A stretch of 64,000 bases of DNA from Dicyema japonicum (Eukaryota; Dicyemida; Rhombozoa; Dicyemidae), in contig RDEW01000026.1 of NCBI GenBank assembly GCA_011109175.1, forward strand, positions 327,695 through 391,694, written 5' to 3'. Positions 34,295-44,525 of this stretch are shown one piece after another. Position 1 is the stretch's first letter. Each line of letters starts with the position of its first letter. A program made the position numbers and the translations under genes. The notes below the pieces were generated by a model. It made no database searches, was not told the origin of the DNA, and was given only the letters and a program-made list of their open reading frames with translations.

Positions 34295-36115
34295 AAGCAC
34301 AGTGGTTAATTGGTTAGATAATTAAGTAGTGACACACCTCTATTGTTTGCATCGCTTCAAGACTGATGAAAGCTTTGTCTTCCTTCTGAGTGATTGGACC
34401 AAATGATAGACTCAGTAGAAACCAGAAATCAAAAGTGCTTGAGTTTTCTAGTCGAATCACATTCCGGAAAATTTGAAAATATTTAAGGATTTATTTATCT
34501 CTGGTCTTCAAGCGAAGGAAACTGGCGGATTAACAAAAAACTGACGTTCCCGCTGATCCTATAGAGTGATTTATTGTGTGAGGAACTTCTACATGAATAA
34601 GTATCAATCGAAAACTACACTTTAATAACTTTTTCATGAATATGTCATTTTTGCCAAGAGATCTGCTCTCATGGAAATCCATGACAAACTATGTCAGTCG
34701 TCTTAAATACTGAGCATTATTTAAGGGAGTTGAAAACCGCTGACGACCTGAATTATGAGACCATTGGCTAAAAATTCAGATGTGGGGAGAATGACATCTG
34801 ATACTATGTCTTTGGCTATAAGAAACTTGGTTCTCGTGAAAGTGCTTATTATAATTATGGCCAAGAATCACCATTAAATTAAGAGAGAGTCCCGCCATTA
34901 AATAATTCCGACTCCCCATCTTAGCTAGGCGTTCTTTTCTAGATCCCATGCACTGTCGCTGTACAGGCATGAATTTGCGTGAGATGACCAGTCCTCCTGA
35001 CAATAGTCTCAAAGGAAAGGCTATTTCACTTGAGCAGAAAACTTTTTTAGAGTTAGAGACACAACTGTCAATTTATTTATTTTTATTTATAAACCAAAAA
35101 TAAATTTGGTACTTTTGCAATACATACTTAACAAAATAAGGCTCTAAATGAAGTAGTGAAATTTTTTTAATGAATTAATTAAAAAATTGAGCAATGCCGA
35201 ATTTGTAAATATTATTATAAATTTTTTTAAATAAATTTCTAAATCTTTACGACTGTGGTGTTAAAACGATACGACAGAGTCAAAGCTTAGCTATTAACGA
35301 CGCCCTACCAAAGAAGAAACCGTTATGGGCTTCATATAGATGCTTATAATCATTCCCTTAGCGAAAAAAGTCATTATTACAAAAATAAGTCACTTGTTTC
35401 TACGCAGCGTGATGTTCGATGGACAATATCTAACGATAACATCTATTAATTCATCGAAGGAGTTTTCCAAATGGGTCACTTGCCTTCACAAAAATTCTAC
35501 AAAATAACTCGTAGTATTTAAAATTTGCAAAATATGAACCCATAAAAAGACGCACGGTACCTCTTAGTCTTTTATTACGGCATTTGCGCTTCCCCATTCT
35601 AAATTTTCCTATTTAATTTTTATGTGAACCTCTCAACAGTCTGTGTATGTGCACCTGTCCTCGGGTCTATAAAATTTCGTCTGCAAATTTATAAACGAAT
35701 TTTAATAAACCTGTGATTAACTTTGAAGTGCACATAGGCAAGAGCATTAAGATCTGGAACAACCTATTTCCAAGAATATATTAATTACAATTACCCTTCC
35801 ATTTGTCAGTGTGTATCACTCATCCCAGTGCGATATTTTGCTGTATCGCCGCTGTTAGAATTCTTTTCGACCGAATAGAAACCATCTCTAGGAATCGAAC
35901 ATTTGGTTGTCCATACGAAATTTCCTTTTCGATTCAAATGTCGATATTTTTTTCTCAATGATTTAATTTTATCTTGGAGAAAAATTTAACAAGTTTCCTG
36001 AAAATCACGCTTAATGAAATTAAGAGACTGGAACACAATTACCAAATGCAAACAACATTTTTTATACTTTGAGTTGTAAAAAATGCGATATCACACGTAC
36101 TGGAGTTTTCCGAAA
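34295..36115. other. Long region without recognisable genes
   Basis: AT-rich, with only short frames. 35040-35240 is extremely AT-rich. No RNA gene, repeat array or transposon motif was recognised. It may include the decayed N-terminal half of the hAT transposase that follows. Confidence 0.35.
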
Positions 36116-36119
36116 ATAA

Positions 36120-37070
36120 GCCTATGGGCTTACTAGTAATGACAAAAGAGATACTTCTCAACTTGCTGTATTTGTAGGGGGGATAACTGAAACATTCCAA
36201 ATTTTTGTAGAATTTGTCATTCCAATATGGGTACAGTGACAGGAACCGACGTTTTCAGGCATTTGATGTAATTTTTAACAGAATCAAATATCCCACTTTC
36301 TAAATTTGTTGGAATTACGACAGATGAGGCTCCTTCTATGGTTGGGAACAAAACGAGAATTATTACATACTTCGAAGAGAATTAGAAAATCTTGGAATTC
36401 GTCAGTTGCCAAATCAGTCAAGTTACGCGAGGCAGTGAACGCTGCTGTTAATGCAGTCACTTGTATCCCTTGGCTTAAATTATCGGTAGTTCAAACACTT
36501 TTAATTTATACTGAAGCAGAATATGGAGATCTCATATTTTTGTAATGTCGGATGGCTTAGCAAAGGGTCAATGTTCAAGAGACTATTTCATATACTGGAT
36601 CTTGAGGAAAAAAATTATGATGCTTTACATTTCCGAAATATTGTTAACATCCAAATTCACTGAGAAAAAAAGACAGAAAAAACGTCAGACAGTTAGGTAA
36701 ACCAGTTCCTGCAATCTAACGAGCCATCCAACGTCTGTGGTCTCCCATTGTTCCCACTACCGTGAGAAAGAGCCTTCTCTCATCCCTGCAGATAACTTCG
36801 ATTGGGGAGGGGAACTTCCTAACCAATCGACTTTCTTTGCCTTGAAAAGGACAGACTAAGCGAGTTTCCGTCCTCCTGAAATTGAGATTAGAATTTTCAC
36901 GTTTCGTGGACTAGGAGTGTTTAAATATATTAATTTTTCTGGTTCGTAAAAATCCACATTTAATCGCCAATGCTAAGAAAATGGTTTCTATATTTTGAAG
37001 CACATTTTTATGTGAACAGTTATTCTCCAAAATGACTAATGTAAAAAATTGTTAAGAACATAGGTCTAAA
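36120..37070 (+). pseudogene. hAT-family transposase (ZBED/GTF2IRD2-like), split by a LINE tail
   Basis: Forward frames: KRDTSQLAVFVGGITETFQI, GTDVFRHLM, FLTESNIPLSKFVGITTDEA immediately followed by PSMVGNKTRIITYFEEN. 'VGITTDGAPSMVG' is a signature of the hAT-like transposases domesticated in vertebrates as ZBED5/GTF2IRD2/FAM200. After an interruption at 36660-36910 the C-terminal dimerisation motif reappears: STFLCEQLFSKMTNVKN and EHRSKI at 36985-37060. The DEA replaces DGA, and stops interrupt the frame. The interruption is an inserted minus-strand LINE 3' end. Confidence 0.7.
36660..36912 (-). mobile_element. LINE 3' end inserted in the hAT remnant
   Basis: Minus strand. Homologous to 37740-37960 (minus) and 58640-58860 (plus): the coding end around WETTDVGWLVRL and the 3' tail with ctgtctgacgttttttctgt. 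It carries cacttccgg-like decay and no complete frame. Confidence 0.6.
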
Positions 37071-37074
37071 ATTA

Positions 37075-37735
37075 ATGTCCCAGTGGCTGAATTTATTTCT
37101 TCAAACAAACTCGTAAAACTGAGTGCACTATATTATGAAGACACCACAGTGTATGTTGGTAGAGGATTAATGGCTGATTCGTGTGAGGAAAAAAAATAAA
37201 GATCAGTTAACTTTTCCGAGAAAAGAATGATTTCCAACGGTTGGGATATATGGATTATTATTAACCCAGTATCCGCCGAGAAAAAAGTTAACAAATAATT
37301 AAGCGTATCCAATTTCCACTGTCATGGAAACAGAGTCCTACCAACGTCACAAAGTCTATCCAGATCCTGCATAAATGATAAGAGACGTCTATTCCTTCAG
37401 TTGTAGAAACCCCTCCAATAGAGTGGAAAGCAAATGATCCTTTTTCGTGCACATTGGCATTGGGCGCCACATAAAACAGATCATATGATTCCACTCTAGT
37501 AGAAACCTTTCATTAGAGTTTGAAGAGGGGTGGGTTTTTTTCCCAAATTTCGTGTATTTGAGGCCTCTAGCCTTGAATGGAAGAAACGACTTGTTTCTCG
37601 ATCACACAGACCGATGAAGCCAGAGCCGTTATTTTTGATTGCGGCGTGGTCAAGCAATGGGGGAGGGGGAAAGATCGGAAAATAGATTCGTTATACGTGC
37701 AAGTAGTCACATTTTTTATTTATTTATTTTAATAA
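37075..37735. other. No gene seen
   Basis: Spacer between the hAT remnant and the next LINE. Short frames only. 37290-37500 and 37500-37560 share a short inverted similarity (tccactctagtagaaacc/ccctccaatagagtgga). Confidence 0.35.
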
Positions 37736-38610
37736 CCCCGGGAACACCGAGAAAGAAAGACAAAAGAGTCAAACAGTTAGGTGATCCCAGTCCTCGCAAT
37801 CACTTGTGCCATTCGACGTCTGTGATCTTCCATCGTCCCCACTACTTTCCGGAAGAGCCTTCTCTCGGTCTTGCAGAGGAATCCGATCGGGGAATTTCTT
37901 ATCCAATCGGTTTTCTCTTGCCATGGGAAGGATCCGGCGAAGCGGATTTCCATCTTCTTCACAGACGCGAAAAAATCCGGAGCCACGACTACGGATCTTA
38001 GCTTCCATGAGTAGTAGGTCGACTGTTGATCCATTACGTGGGCAAAGCATACTGATTGTTTTCCGGTATATCGAGTTGATTCTTTGGACCATAGACTCCG
38101 ATAGCCCGAATCTCCATGCAACGGAGGCATACTCAATGGCAGGCGCGATTGTTTGTTGGTAGAGGGTAGAAACGGAAAAGTCCATGTTCCTCGTGGTCCT
38201 CCGAACAAGGGCGCGTATAACGTTAACTTTCTGGAGGCCCCTGGTGATCATGTCTGTTGCGTGGGAGTTGAAATTGAGAAGGCTGTCGTACTTGACTCCA
38301 AGGACAGTAGGGGACCTTGTCACTGGAATACGAGTGGGACCAATGAAAAGACTCGGTTCATCCTTGGAACGACGGTCCGACGTAAATGTGGTACAGATAG
38401 ACTTGGTTGCAGAAATCGTTAGTCAATTGCCAACAATCAAATCGTGGAGAGTGTTCAATTTTATCTGAGTTTTATGGGATGTGACTTGCGTCGAGCGGTT
38501 CCGTAAAGCAATGACTACATCGTCTGCGTAGGATAATAGCAGGGAATCTTCGTCTCCATAATTAGGTAGGTTGTGTAGGATGTTTGTTGCAAGGGTTGTG
38601 GATTAGTGTT
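37735..38610 (-). pseudogene. LINE RT C-terminal half and 3' end, minus strand
   Basis: From 38610 down: LLLSYADDVVIALRNRSTQ (catalytic YADD box), KSICTTFTSDRRSKDEPSLF, then an open 184-codon frame with RSPTVLGVKYDSLLNFNSHA, MITRGLQKVNVIRALVRRTT, STLYQQTIAPAIEYASVAWR and INSIYRKTISMLC. This is the standard post-RT region of jockey-like LINEs. The end shifts frame to LFRKVVGTMEDHRRRMAQVI, ARTGIT and stop, followed by a 3' tail ending in an (AAATA)n-like run near 37720. The least decayed C-terminal part of the AGIT-tail family. Confidence 0.8.
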
Positions 38611-38639
38611 GGAGGTCTATAATCGAAGAATCTGGAGAC

Positions 38640-39475
38640 ATGTTCTACGGAGATTTCTGAGATCTACAACAAGAATCCGTTCTAGTTGGTGATCTCAATG
38701 CGAATAACATCAGTCATGGGTGTTTCAAAACGAATCGGGATTGACGACTTTGAAGATCTCATCTGAAATCTCAGGATTCGAAGTCTTAACGTCGGTTGGT
38801 CCTAATCATTTCTCTTATAAAGGGCAAATTAGGGGCTTTTTTCATTTCATCCTCCTTCTCCCTTATGTGGACGTACCCAGGACTTTACTAGATATTGGAA
38901 GTGATCATATTCCACAGGAGCTTGTAATCTGCCTTAAAGCTGATGTAGTCGATTCCCTCAAATTTGATTCATCTGGTCTAGATTGGAAAGATGTTTCGGA
39001 GAGGAAATGGAAGGACTAAGCCTCAAAAGTCGACGTTAGAAATTCATCATTCTGGGAAGATATAGAATGCACGTATGACCTTGAGGGGTCGGAAGTAATG
39101 TTTTGTGTTCTATAAAACTGTTTATTGGGTTTATTTACTCTTATGGAAGAATTCTACAGTGAAGATGGTCCTTTGGCAGGGAAATCGAAAAGGGACTATA
39201 TGATCTATTGGTCAATCACTCTTTTTTGCTTTATTTCTAAGATAAGCGAGAGGATTATCTTCAAACGTTTGTGTCGGCATATTGAAGAAACTAATTTCTT
39301 ATCTCCCACTAATGGTTTTTGTCCAGGAAGGTCGTGGGGGCTGTTTCTTCCTGCTAAATTCGAAAGTCCTAAAGGCTACATAACCTGTTACGCCTTGATA
39401 TTTCCAAATCAATTCAACAGTGTTTGTCATGAAGCCTCACTCATAATTCGGATATAATATTTTTTGCGTCCAAAA
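38640..39475 (+). pseudogene. LINE endonuclease-RT fragment, plus strand (copy 1)
   Basis: Forward frames: LVGDLNANNISHG (APE endonuclease box) at 38680, ISGFEVLTSVGPNHFSYKG and ILLLPYVDVPRTLLDIGSDH with IPQEL (SDH endonuclease box), then after 39160 YWSITLFCFISKISERIIFK, RLCRHIEETNFLSPTNGFCP and GRSWG (RT start: RPI.LL...K..E+ and the GF.PGRS box). Frame is broken several times. The second copy starts just after the assembly gap at 48427. Confidence 0.7.
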
Positions 39476-39529
39476 ATTCGGTGCTCTGAGAAAGGAGACT
39501 GACTGACTACATTATTAAGATTACTGTAG

Positions 39530-40350
39530 CATGAGGGGATTAAAAATCTCAGAAGTCTAACGCGCTACGAATAGGTCAGGAATCAATTACAACGGGAATA
39601 CACACTTAAAGTAGAAAATTGCATTCATTACGATATCTGGGAGGTGAAATTGACCATTGTGTAGTGCACATGGAAGATATCAGACTGAAGAAAAAGAAAG
39701 TCGTTGTATGTATTCGACAGCTACAGGATATATTTCTATCAATCTTAATCACTATGATAACAACATCAACTGCACACGTGGTCTAGTAGATCTTGTAAGC
39801 GGGCAGTCGTAATGTGAACACATTGGTCTTTTGATGAACCAGTGTATCGTCGTGGTATGGGTGAGCACATCGTCAGGAAGAAGTTGAGTAAAATTGGTGA
39901 CAGAGGGGTTTTTTGGGAGTCGGTTTGACGGATATTTAGTGACAGATTTCGTAGAACATGCAATCCCCCTTTCTCTCTGTCCGTTAAGGAAGTCTTCAAT
40001 CCAAATTTACGATTTTTAGGAATGTCTGATTCCTTACAAAATTCCTTGTAAGTAATTTTCTTGGGAGTCAAAAGCCTTAGTATGTCATGGAACATACTGG
40101 AGACTTCTGATGCCAAGGTTTGCACTGCAGGCCATCAGTGATGAATTTTGTAGGCATGTAAGATGAGTTGTGGAGAGACCTTTCTTAAACACGTGTTGGA
40201 AAGATACAACGAAGAGACAATCTGATTGAGAATGATCTTTTCTAAGATATTTGTATTTCAAAAGATATTGGTCTGAATGAAGCCTGTGAGTCCTTGGCCT
40301 TTCGGTGATGGCGTCTTTCTTGGGTTTGACGGATTAAAGGGAAAGAGCCT
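39530..40350 (-). pseudogene. Jockey-like LINE RT fragment, minus strand
   Basis: Minus-strand frames: EKIILNQIVSSLYLSNT (RT start), a 119-codon frame with VSSMFHDILRLLTPKKITYK and TPLSPILLNFFLTMCSPIPR (the QG..LSP.LFN.FL box), then in another frame YHDDTLVHQKTNVF in the position of YADDT. The catalytic Tyr-Ala-Asp-Asp is changed to Tyr-His-Asp-Asp. Inactive. Confidence 0.65.
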
Positions 40351-40586
40351 CCAGCTTTGGGTGGGGGATAATAGTCACTGAGCGAGTGTGATCTTGTTTA
40401 AGAAGTTCTTGTTCTCCGAATAATTGCAGGGGAAGTACTCTTAGAGTTAGCGAAGCCCTAAAGTGTTTTCCACGTCCTCTCGATGTAGTTCTGTTTGCTC
40501 AAGGTGGACATGAGGTTATTCTAGACCCTCTCCTGCTTTTTATCCTGGTCCCTTCAAGTGAAAGAAACCGTTTGCTAACAAATTCG

Positions 40587-40874
40587 TTAAGCAAAGAGTG
40601 GACACTTCCAGAGATCCGACAGGTATATTTGGTTCTGTAGAAAACTAGTAGGTGGACTCGGACAAGGGAAGAGGTGACCCGTCTTCTGGTCTTCAAGAAA
40701 GCATGATGGGCACAGTGGAGAGGACGATTGTCCAATCCTGCACAGATATGAATGTAAATTCAAGTGATGGGCACAACGTAGGCGCGTCAAGTGGACACAA
40801 ACCTCCCGTGGTAGGGAAGCTTCACCTCTGTGATATTGTTTCTGATCTCCTCTTAAATGCGAGCACCAATTCAA
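40587..40874 (-). pseudogene. LINE C-terminal Cys/His motif, minus strand
   Basis: The frame reads EVCVHLTRLRCAHHLNLHSY followed by LCRIGQSSSPLCPSCFLEDQ and KTGHLFPCP. This is the LR.GH...L..YL.RIG...P.C..C...+...H.+..CP motif at the end of jockey/CR1 polyproteins. It lies 5' of the RT fragment at 39530-40350 on the same strand, so the two cannot be one colinear element. Confidence 0.7.
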
Positions 40875-40991
40875 TTAAAAATAAAAAAAATAATTAAAAT
40901 TTATAATTACCAATAAAAATAACCATAATTATTATAATTCACGTGTTATTGACCACATTTATAATAATAATCCGTTTTAACATACTCATAA

Positions 40992-42332
40992 ATGACTGAA
41001 CAAGTCACACTTAGCATTCATGAATTAATTAGTCAATACAATCAGGATTCCTGCCCAAATAAGCTTAATTTAACAATTGGGGGTATATTTTATGTAATTA
41101 AGTGTGTATGGGGGATGACAAGAAGACATATAAGTTTAATGTGGTTAAACAAGTTGCCCAAAAGTTAATTGGGAGTGACAACTTTGACCACGGATATTTG
41201 GGTTTATCAGGACATCATCAAGTGACCCCATTTGTGATTGATCTTGTTTTCGGGGGAGACTGTCAAGCTGTCCAGGAAGGAAGAGTTATATTTATGTCAC
41301 AACACTAGGTCCATGCTTTCCAATCTGTTGGTGGATCCGGGGCGCTCTATTTGGGATCATTTTTGGCCGCTAAGGTTTTCTCAAAGAAAAGAATTTACGT
41401 TTCAGACCCAACATGGGGTACCTCTAGCTCACCATTTAAGGTCCTCATTATGAGATTTTTGAACCAATATTCGATGAGGTTTTGACTTACCACTATTACA
41501 ACGTCCCCGAACAGCGAGTAGACTTTGAGGGAATAATCCGTGATTTGGAGGTATCAACCATTGGAGTATTATAGAACGCTGAGACCAACTCTACTGTGCT
41601 ACTCCATGCCAGCTGTCATAATCCGACGGGAGGGGGTCTTTCCAAGAGTCAATGGGAGGAGATAATGAATTTGATAAAAGTAATGATTCAGTATATTCAG
41701 AAAAATAATCTTTTCCCCTTCTTTGACCTTGCCTATCAGGGATTTGGATGTGATTTGGAGTATGATGCTCTTCCCCTAAGGATGTTTGCTGATAATGGCC
41801 TACAATTTGTGGTTGCTCAAACATTTTCGAAAAATTTCGGAATTTATGGTTTTTATTTGATAAAATCCAGGGGAGCGACTCGGATTCACTCTTACTGTAG
41901 TCGACGACTACTCCCAAATTGGGGAAATCCATTCAAAGTTGGAATCATTCGTTTCTCAGTCTTACGCCATTCCTCCTGCATTTCCAGTCAAAATAGTCTA
42001 CGAGATTCTCAAAGATAAAGACTTGAAAGCTCAATGGTTTGACTTGTGGTTCTCACAGTAGGATGGGGGAGTTCACCAAACTAAAAGAGAGAATATCAAA
42101 AATAAGGACATCTCTAAAGGAAAGTCTACAAGAAAGACTTCCAAATAAAAACTTTGATTTTATAACTAGCAACGAAGGATTATTCATATTACTTGACTTT
42201 AAAGGCGACGAGGCACGTATTTTGCGAGAAAAACATCATATTTACGTCCTCGAGAATGGAAGAGTTAATTTAAGCGGTCTCAGTCTGAGTGACGTTGACT
42301 ACTTTACTAATGCTTTGGTTGATATTTTTTAA
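40992..42332 (+). CDS. GOT1: Aspartate aminotransferase, cytosolic type, intact, eight exons
   Basis: PLP enzyme that interconverts aspartate/2-oxoglutarate and oxaloacetate/glutamate, and works in the malate-aspartate shuttle. Splicing seven introns (41083-41102, 41285-41308, 41418-41440, 41551-41574, 41680-41700, 41849-41870, 42037-42061; 20-25 nt) gives 393 residues without a stop, against about 410 in animal enzymes. Visible motifs: NLTIGVCMGDD, GYLGLSGHHQ, FQSVGGSGALYLGSFLA, SDPTWGGPHYEIFEP, LLHASCHNPTGGG (Asn180), FPFFDLAYQGF (Asp208, Tyr211), AQTFSKNFGIYGERLG with the PLP lysine at 243, and ENGRVNLSGLS with the substrate-carboxylate arginine at 371. There is no targeting extension, so cytosolic. 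The fifth intron is 21 nt without an in-frame stop and is placed by protein alignment. Its 3' end once faced a convergent SEC20, now a fragment at 44087. Confidence 0.92.
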
Positions 42333-42434
42333 TTTTAACCCATTTTTAAATTTAATTTAAAATAATATTCTAATTTTGTGATAGTGTCCGGGTTGATAAG
42401 ACAAATTTATCACTTAAAAACATTAACATCCACT

Positions 42435-42710
42435 AAGTTTTGCTTCGAAAGATCTGTCCCTTGTTTCCTCAAAAAACAAAAAAATTTATTTTTAGTCAAT
42501 AAAACGTGTAAAGGGTCGAAAATAGAAGAGGTCGAAGGATCGGTCCCTTGTTCCCCCAAAAAACAAAAAAACTTATTTTGAGTCAATAAAGCGATTAAGC
42601 GTGAAAAGGGTTGAAAATAGAAGAAATCGAAGAATCGGTCTTTTTTTTCTTCCAAAAATTTTATTTTGAGTCAATAAAGCGTGAAAAGGGTTGAAAAAAA
42701 GTTTTGTAAC
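42435..42710. repeat. Tandem array, about 90-bp unit, nearly three copies
   Basis: Units contain cgaa..atc.gtccc, caaaaaacaaaaaaattta, gagtcaataaagcgtgaaaa and gggttgaaaatagaagaaat in the same order. Unit length varies slightly through A-run changes. Confidence 0.75.
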
Positions 42711-42724
42711 ACTGAAGTTTCAGC

Positions 42725-43095
42725 ATTATTATGTGATCGGAGGTTAACGGCGATTCATGGTAGACCAGGACACCTTCAATCACAAGGGCAGGTGGAACGC
42801 TATAATTAAAGGCTAAAGCGTTGGTTAGCGAAACTCTATTTCAATCCAAATCTAATAATTGGATTGACATATTGAAATCTACTCTCTATAAATATAACAT
42901 TTCTATTTATCGTGCTACTGGAAAGTCACCTTTCAGGTAAGCTTTATGAATTTTATTTTTAGACTATTATTTGAAACTTCGGGATTCAATCTGCTTCTGT
43001 GTCTGATAATAAAGTGATCGAATTACCAGCCCAAAGAACTGAACATTTTTCAGATGATGAAATTCAAGAAACTTGTTCTATTATGTTTTTATAGA
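42725..43095 (+). pseudogene. Gypsy/Ginger-type integrase C-terminal core with a tiny intron
   Basis: Forward frames: GRPGHLQSQGQVERYN (the P+H..SQG.VER block with the catalytic Glu of the DDE triad), one stop, RLKRWLAKLYFNPN, then NNWIDILKSTLYKYNISIYR and ATGKSPFR. A 26-nt GT-AG intron at about 42938-42963 would join SPFR to LLFETSGFN, as in a normal integrase. Spliceosomal introns are not expected in retrotransposons but occur in Ginger DNA transposons and domesticated integrases. After FN the frame shifts to SASVSDNKVIELPAQRTEHF. The first two catalytic Asp residues are not present. Confidence 0.6.
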
Positions 43096-43339
43096 GGAAC
43101 ATTTACATTTTGTTATGGTTAAAGGAGTTTCCGCAGATGAAACAAAAAGTTTCAAAATCAAAAATAAAAAAAATTAATTAGGATTTAAATACAGGTTATT
43201 TATCTGATGCTAAAGAAGTTTTTGATTTTTTTAAATCGTTTTTATATTAAGATTTTGTTATGATCATTGAAAATTATGGTTTAAGTTGTCACAAAATGAT
43301 TCTAATTAAAATGTTTTCTATTCATTTCGTTTCCTCTTA

Positions 43340-43670
43340 CAGCAACTATGGGAATAAACCCTATTGTCACAGTCCTTTTCTTCGCTCACACTCTTCTCTT
43401 GAATTTCTTCATAATCAGACCGAGAGTAAATATCCTTAATCTATTCATTAAGCTTATTATAACGCTGCGAAACCTCGACTTGGTTCCTATATGATTCAAT
43501 CATACTCTCCAAATTCTTCTTGATTACCAGCGATTGAACATACGTTCTTTCACTTATATTCAAAGATCTGCCATACTTAACGAATGCGAAGTCACTAGGC
43601 CATCCCAAGTGAGTACAATCGAGACAATCTTGAACTCTGCGTGGTCAACTCCAACTCTTTGGAAAGAAAT
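43340..43670 (-). pseudogene. REL-type LINE C-terminal remnant, minus strand
   Basis: Minus-strand frames: VGVDHAEFKIVSIVLTWDGL, then FVKYGRSLNISERTYVQSLV and IKKNLESMIESYRNQVEV. This parallels VKIIPVVLTWDGVVSRCFKN and TYIQSVVLKRTLENML in the copies at 9150 and 27640, but is clearly diverged, so it comes from a sister element and not from the X duplication. Confidence 0.5.
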
Positions 43671-43804
43671 TTTTAGTTATCATAAATAATTTTTTAGTTA
43701 GCAAAAGAAATGATTTCCACTTTTCAATTTTTCCATTTATATTCTCTTTCCATTTTGATGGATCATTTTTTTCAGTGAAAAAATTAGGGTCAAGAGACGG
43801 AGAA

Positions 43805-43996
43805 TTAAATTAAAAAAACCGATACACCATCATCAACAGAGTCCTGGGCCAATTGCTCACTGGGTACTTGTCGGCGTCTTTGAATGTATAAGAGCTTTCT
43901 AAACTCAGACTCTGTTATATCTTCATTTGAATACTTTAATCTCGGTTCTTTTCCTTGTGGATTTAACTTTTCTCTATTTTGTTTCTCTTGAGACAA
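43805..43996 (-). other. Short open frame of unknown nature
   Basis: 63 codons, MSQEKQNREKLNPQGKEPRL to GVSVFLI, highly charged. It lies inside the inverted-repeat-bounded insertion. No family recognised; could be part of the element. Confidence 0.15.
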
Positions 43997-44086
43997 AACT
44001 TAGTGGTTGTTGTTGTTTTTAAGTGATAAATTTGTCTTATCAACCCGGACACTATCAACGCCCCGGGTTCTTATGACATCCAACAA

Positions 44087-44150
44087 TAAATATTATCGAT
44101 TAAAAGAAAAGGACAAAAACGAGGACAAAAAGCACATTCATGGTCCTCTC
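44087..44150 (-). pseudogene. SEC20 C-terminal fragment
   Basis: The minus strand reads ERTMNVLFVLVFVLFF then stop, against EKTMNVLFVLAFVLFF in the intact gene at 53179-53916. The flanking 3' sequence is also homologous (aataaatattatcgattaaa). Only the membrane-anchor codons survive. It is the SEC20 member of the duplicated GOT1-SEC20 pair on the copy where GOT1 is intact. Confidence 0.8.
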
Positions 44151-44164
44151 TGTTAAAAGCCACT

Positions 44165-44400
44165 ACAAATTTTTAAAGCATGTGTTGCGCTCTATCCCAT
44201 TGTGGTCGAGATAACTGGAGGAATAAGTGGAAGATCTCTTAGCTTCCTAAAGAAACTTGGACGCCTAGCTACACTAAAAGCCACGACGGACGTGAGACCC
44301 AGTGACTTCTCTAGCTGATCCCTGTTGCAATCGTGAAAGGCGACGCAACGTTGATAATGCCGACGGGGACCACTTTTGATTGCTGGCAGTGTAAATTAAT
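44165..44400 (+). pseudogene. LINE 3' coding fragment (PIVVEITGGISG block), second copy
   Basis: Homologous to 1258-1480: alypIVVEITGGISGRS-like frame, then LKKLGRLATLKATTDV-like frame after a shift. It abuts the SEC20 fragment, so its insertion may have removed the rest of SEC20. Confidence 0.55.
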
Positions 44401-44525
44401 TATTAATTGTTACTTTTAAATAATAATAATAAATAAAAAATTAAAAAAATATTTTCGAAATTAACAGAGATTAATAGTGTGTAATTTTCCTTTGTTACTA
44501 ATAACAGAATTTATTCAGTTTGGTA

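Larger units (their letters stand above)
42379..44057. mobile_element. Composite insertion bounded by 44-bp inverted repeats
   Basis: The sequence tgatagtgtccgggttgata and a further 24 bases at 42379-42422 recur inverted and identical at 44014-44057. The interval (1.68 kb) separates the 3' end of GOT1 from the SEC20 remnant and is absent from the second copy of this junction at 53133-53200, so it is an insertion. No clear target-site duplication. Inside are a tandem array, an integrase fragment (plus) and a REL-type LINE remnant (minus). A Ginger- or Tc1-like DNA transposon with nested insertions would explain it. Confidence 0.65.

Noticed and set aside
34776-35012. 78-codon minus-strand frame
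   Set aside because: No homology, no splice-site support and biased composition; treated as chance.
37639-38468. Several plus-strand frames of 89-120 codons
   Set aside because: They oppose the minus-strand LINE with YADD and YASVAWR motifs and show no homology of their own.
42037-42056. A 16-nt intron (gtggttctcacagtag) in GOT1
   Set aside because: It restores the frame, but a 25-nt intron starting four bases earlier (42037-42061, after the Trp codon's first two bases) also does and gives the family's exact Trp-to-Arg-Ile spacing.
42435-42710. CRISPR-like array
   Set aside because: The units are contiguous with no unique spacers, the genome is eukaryotic, and this is an ordinary tandem array.
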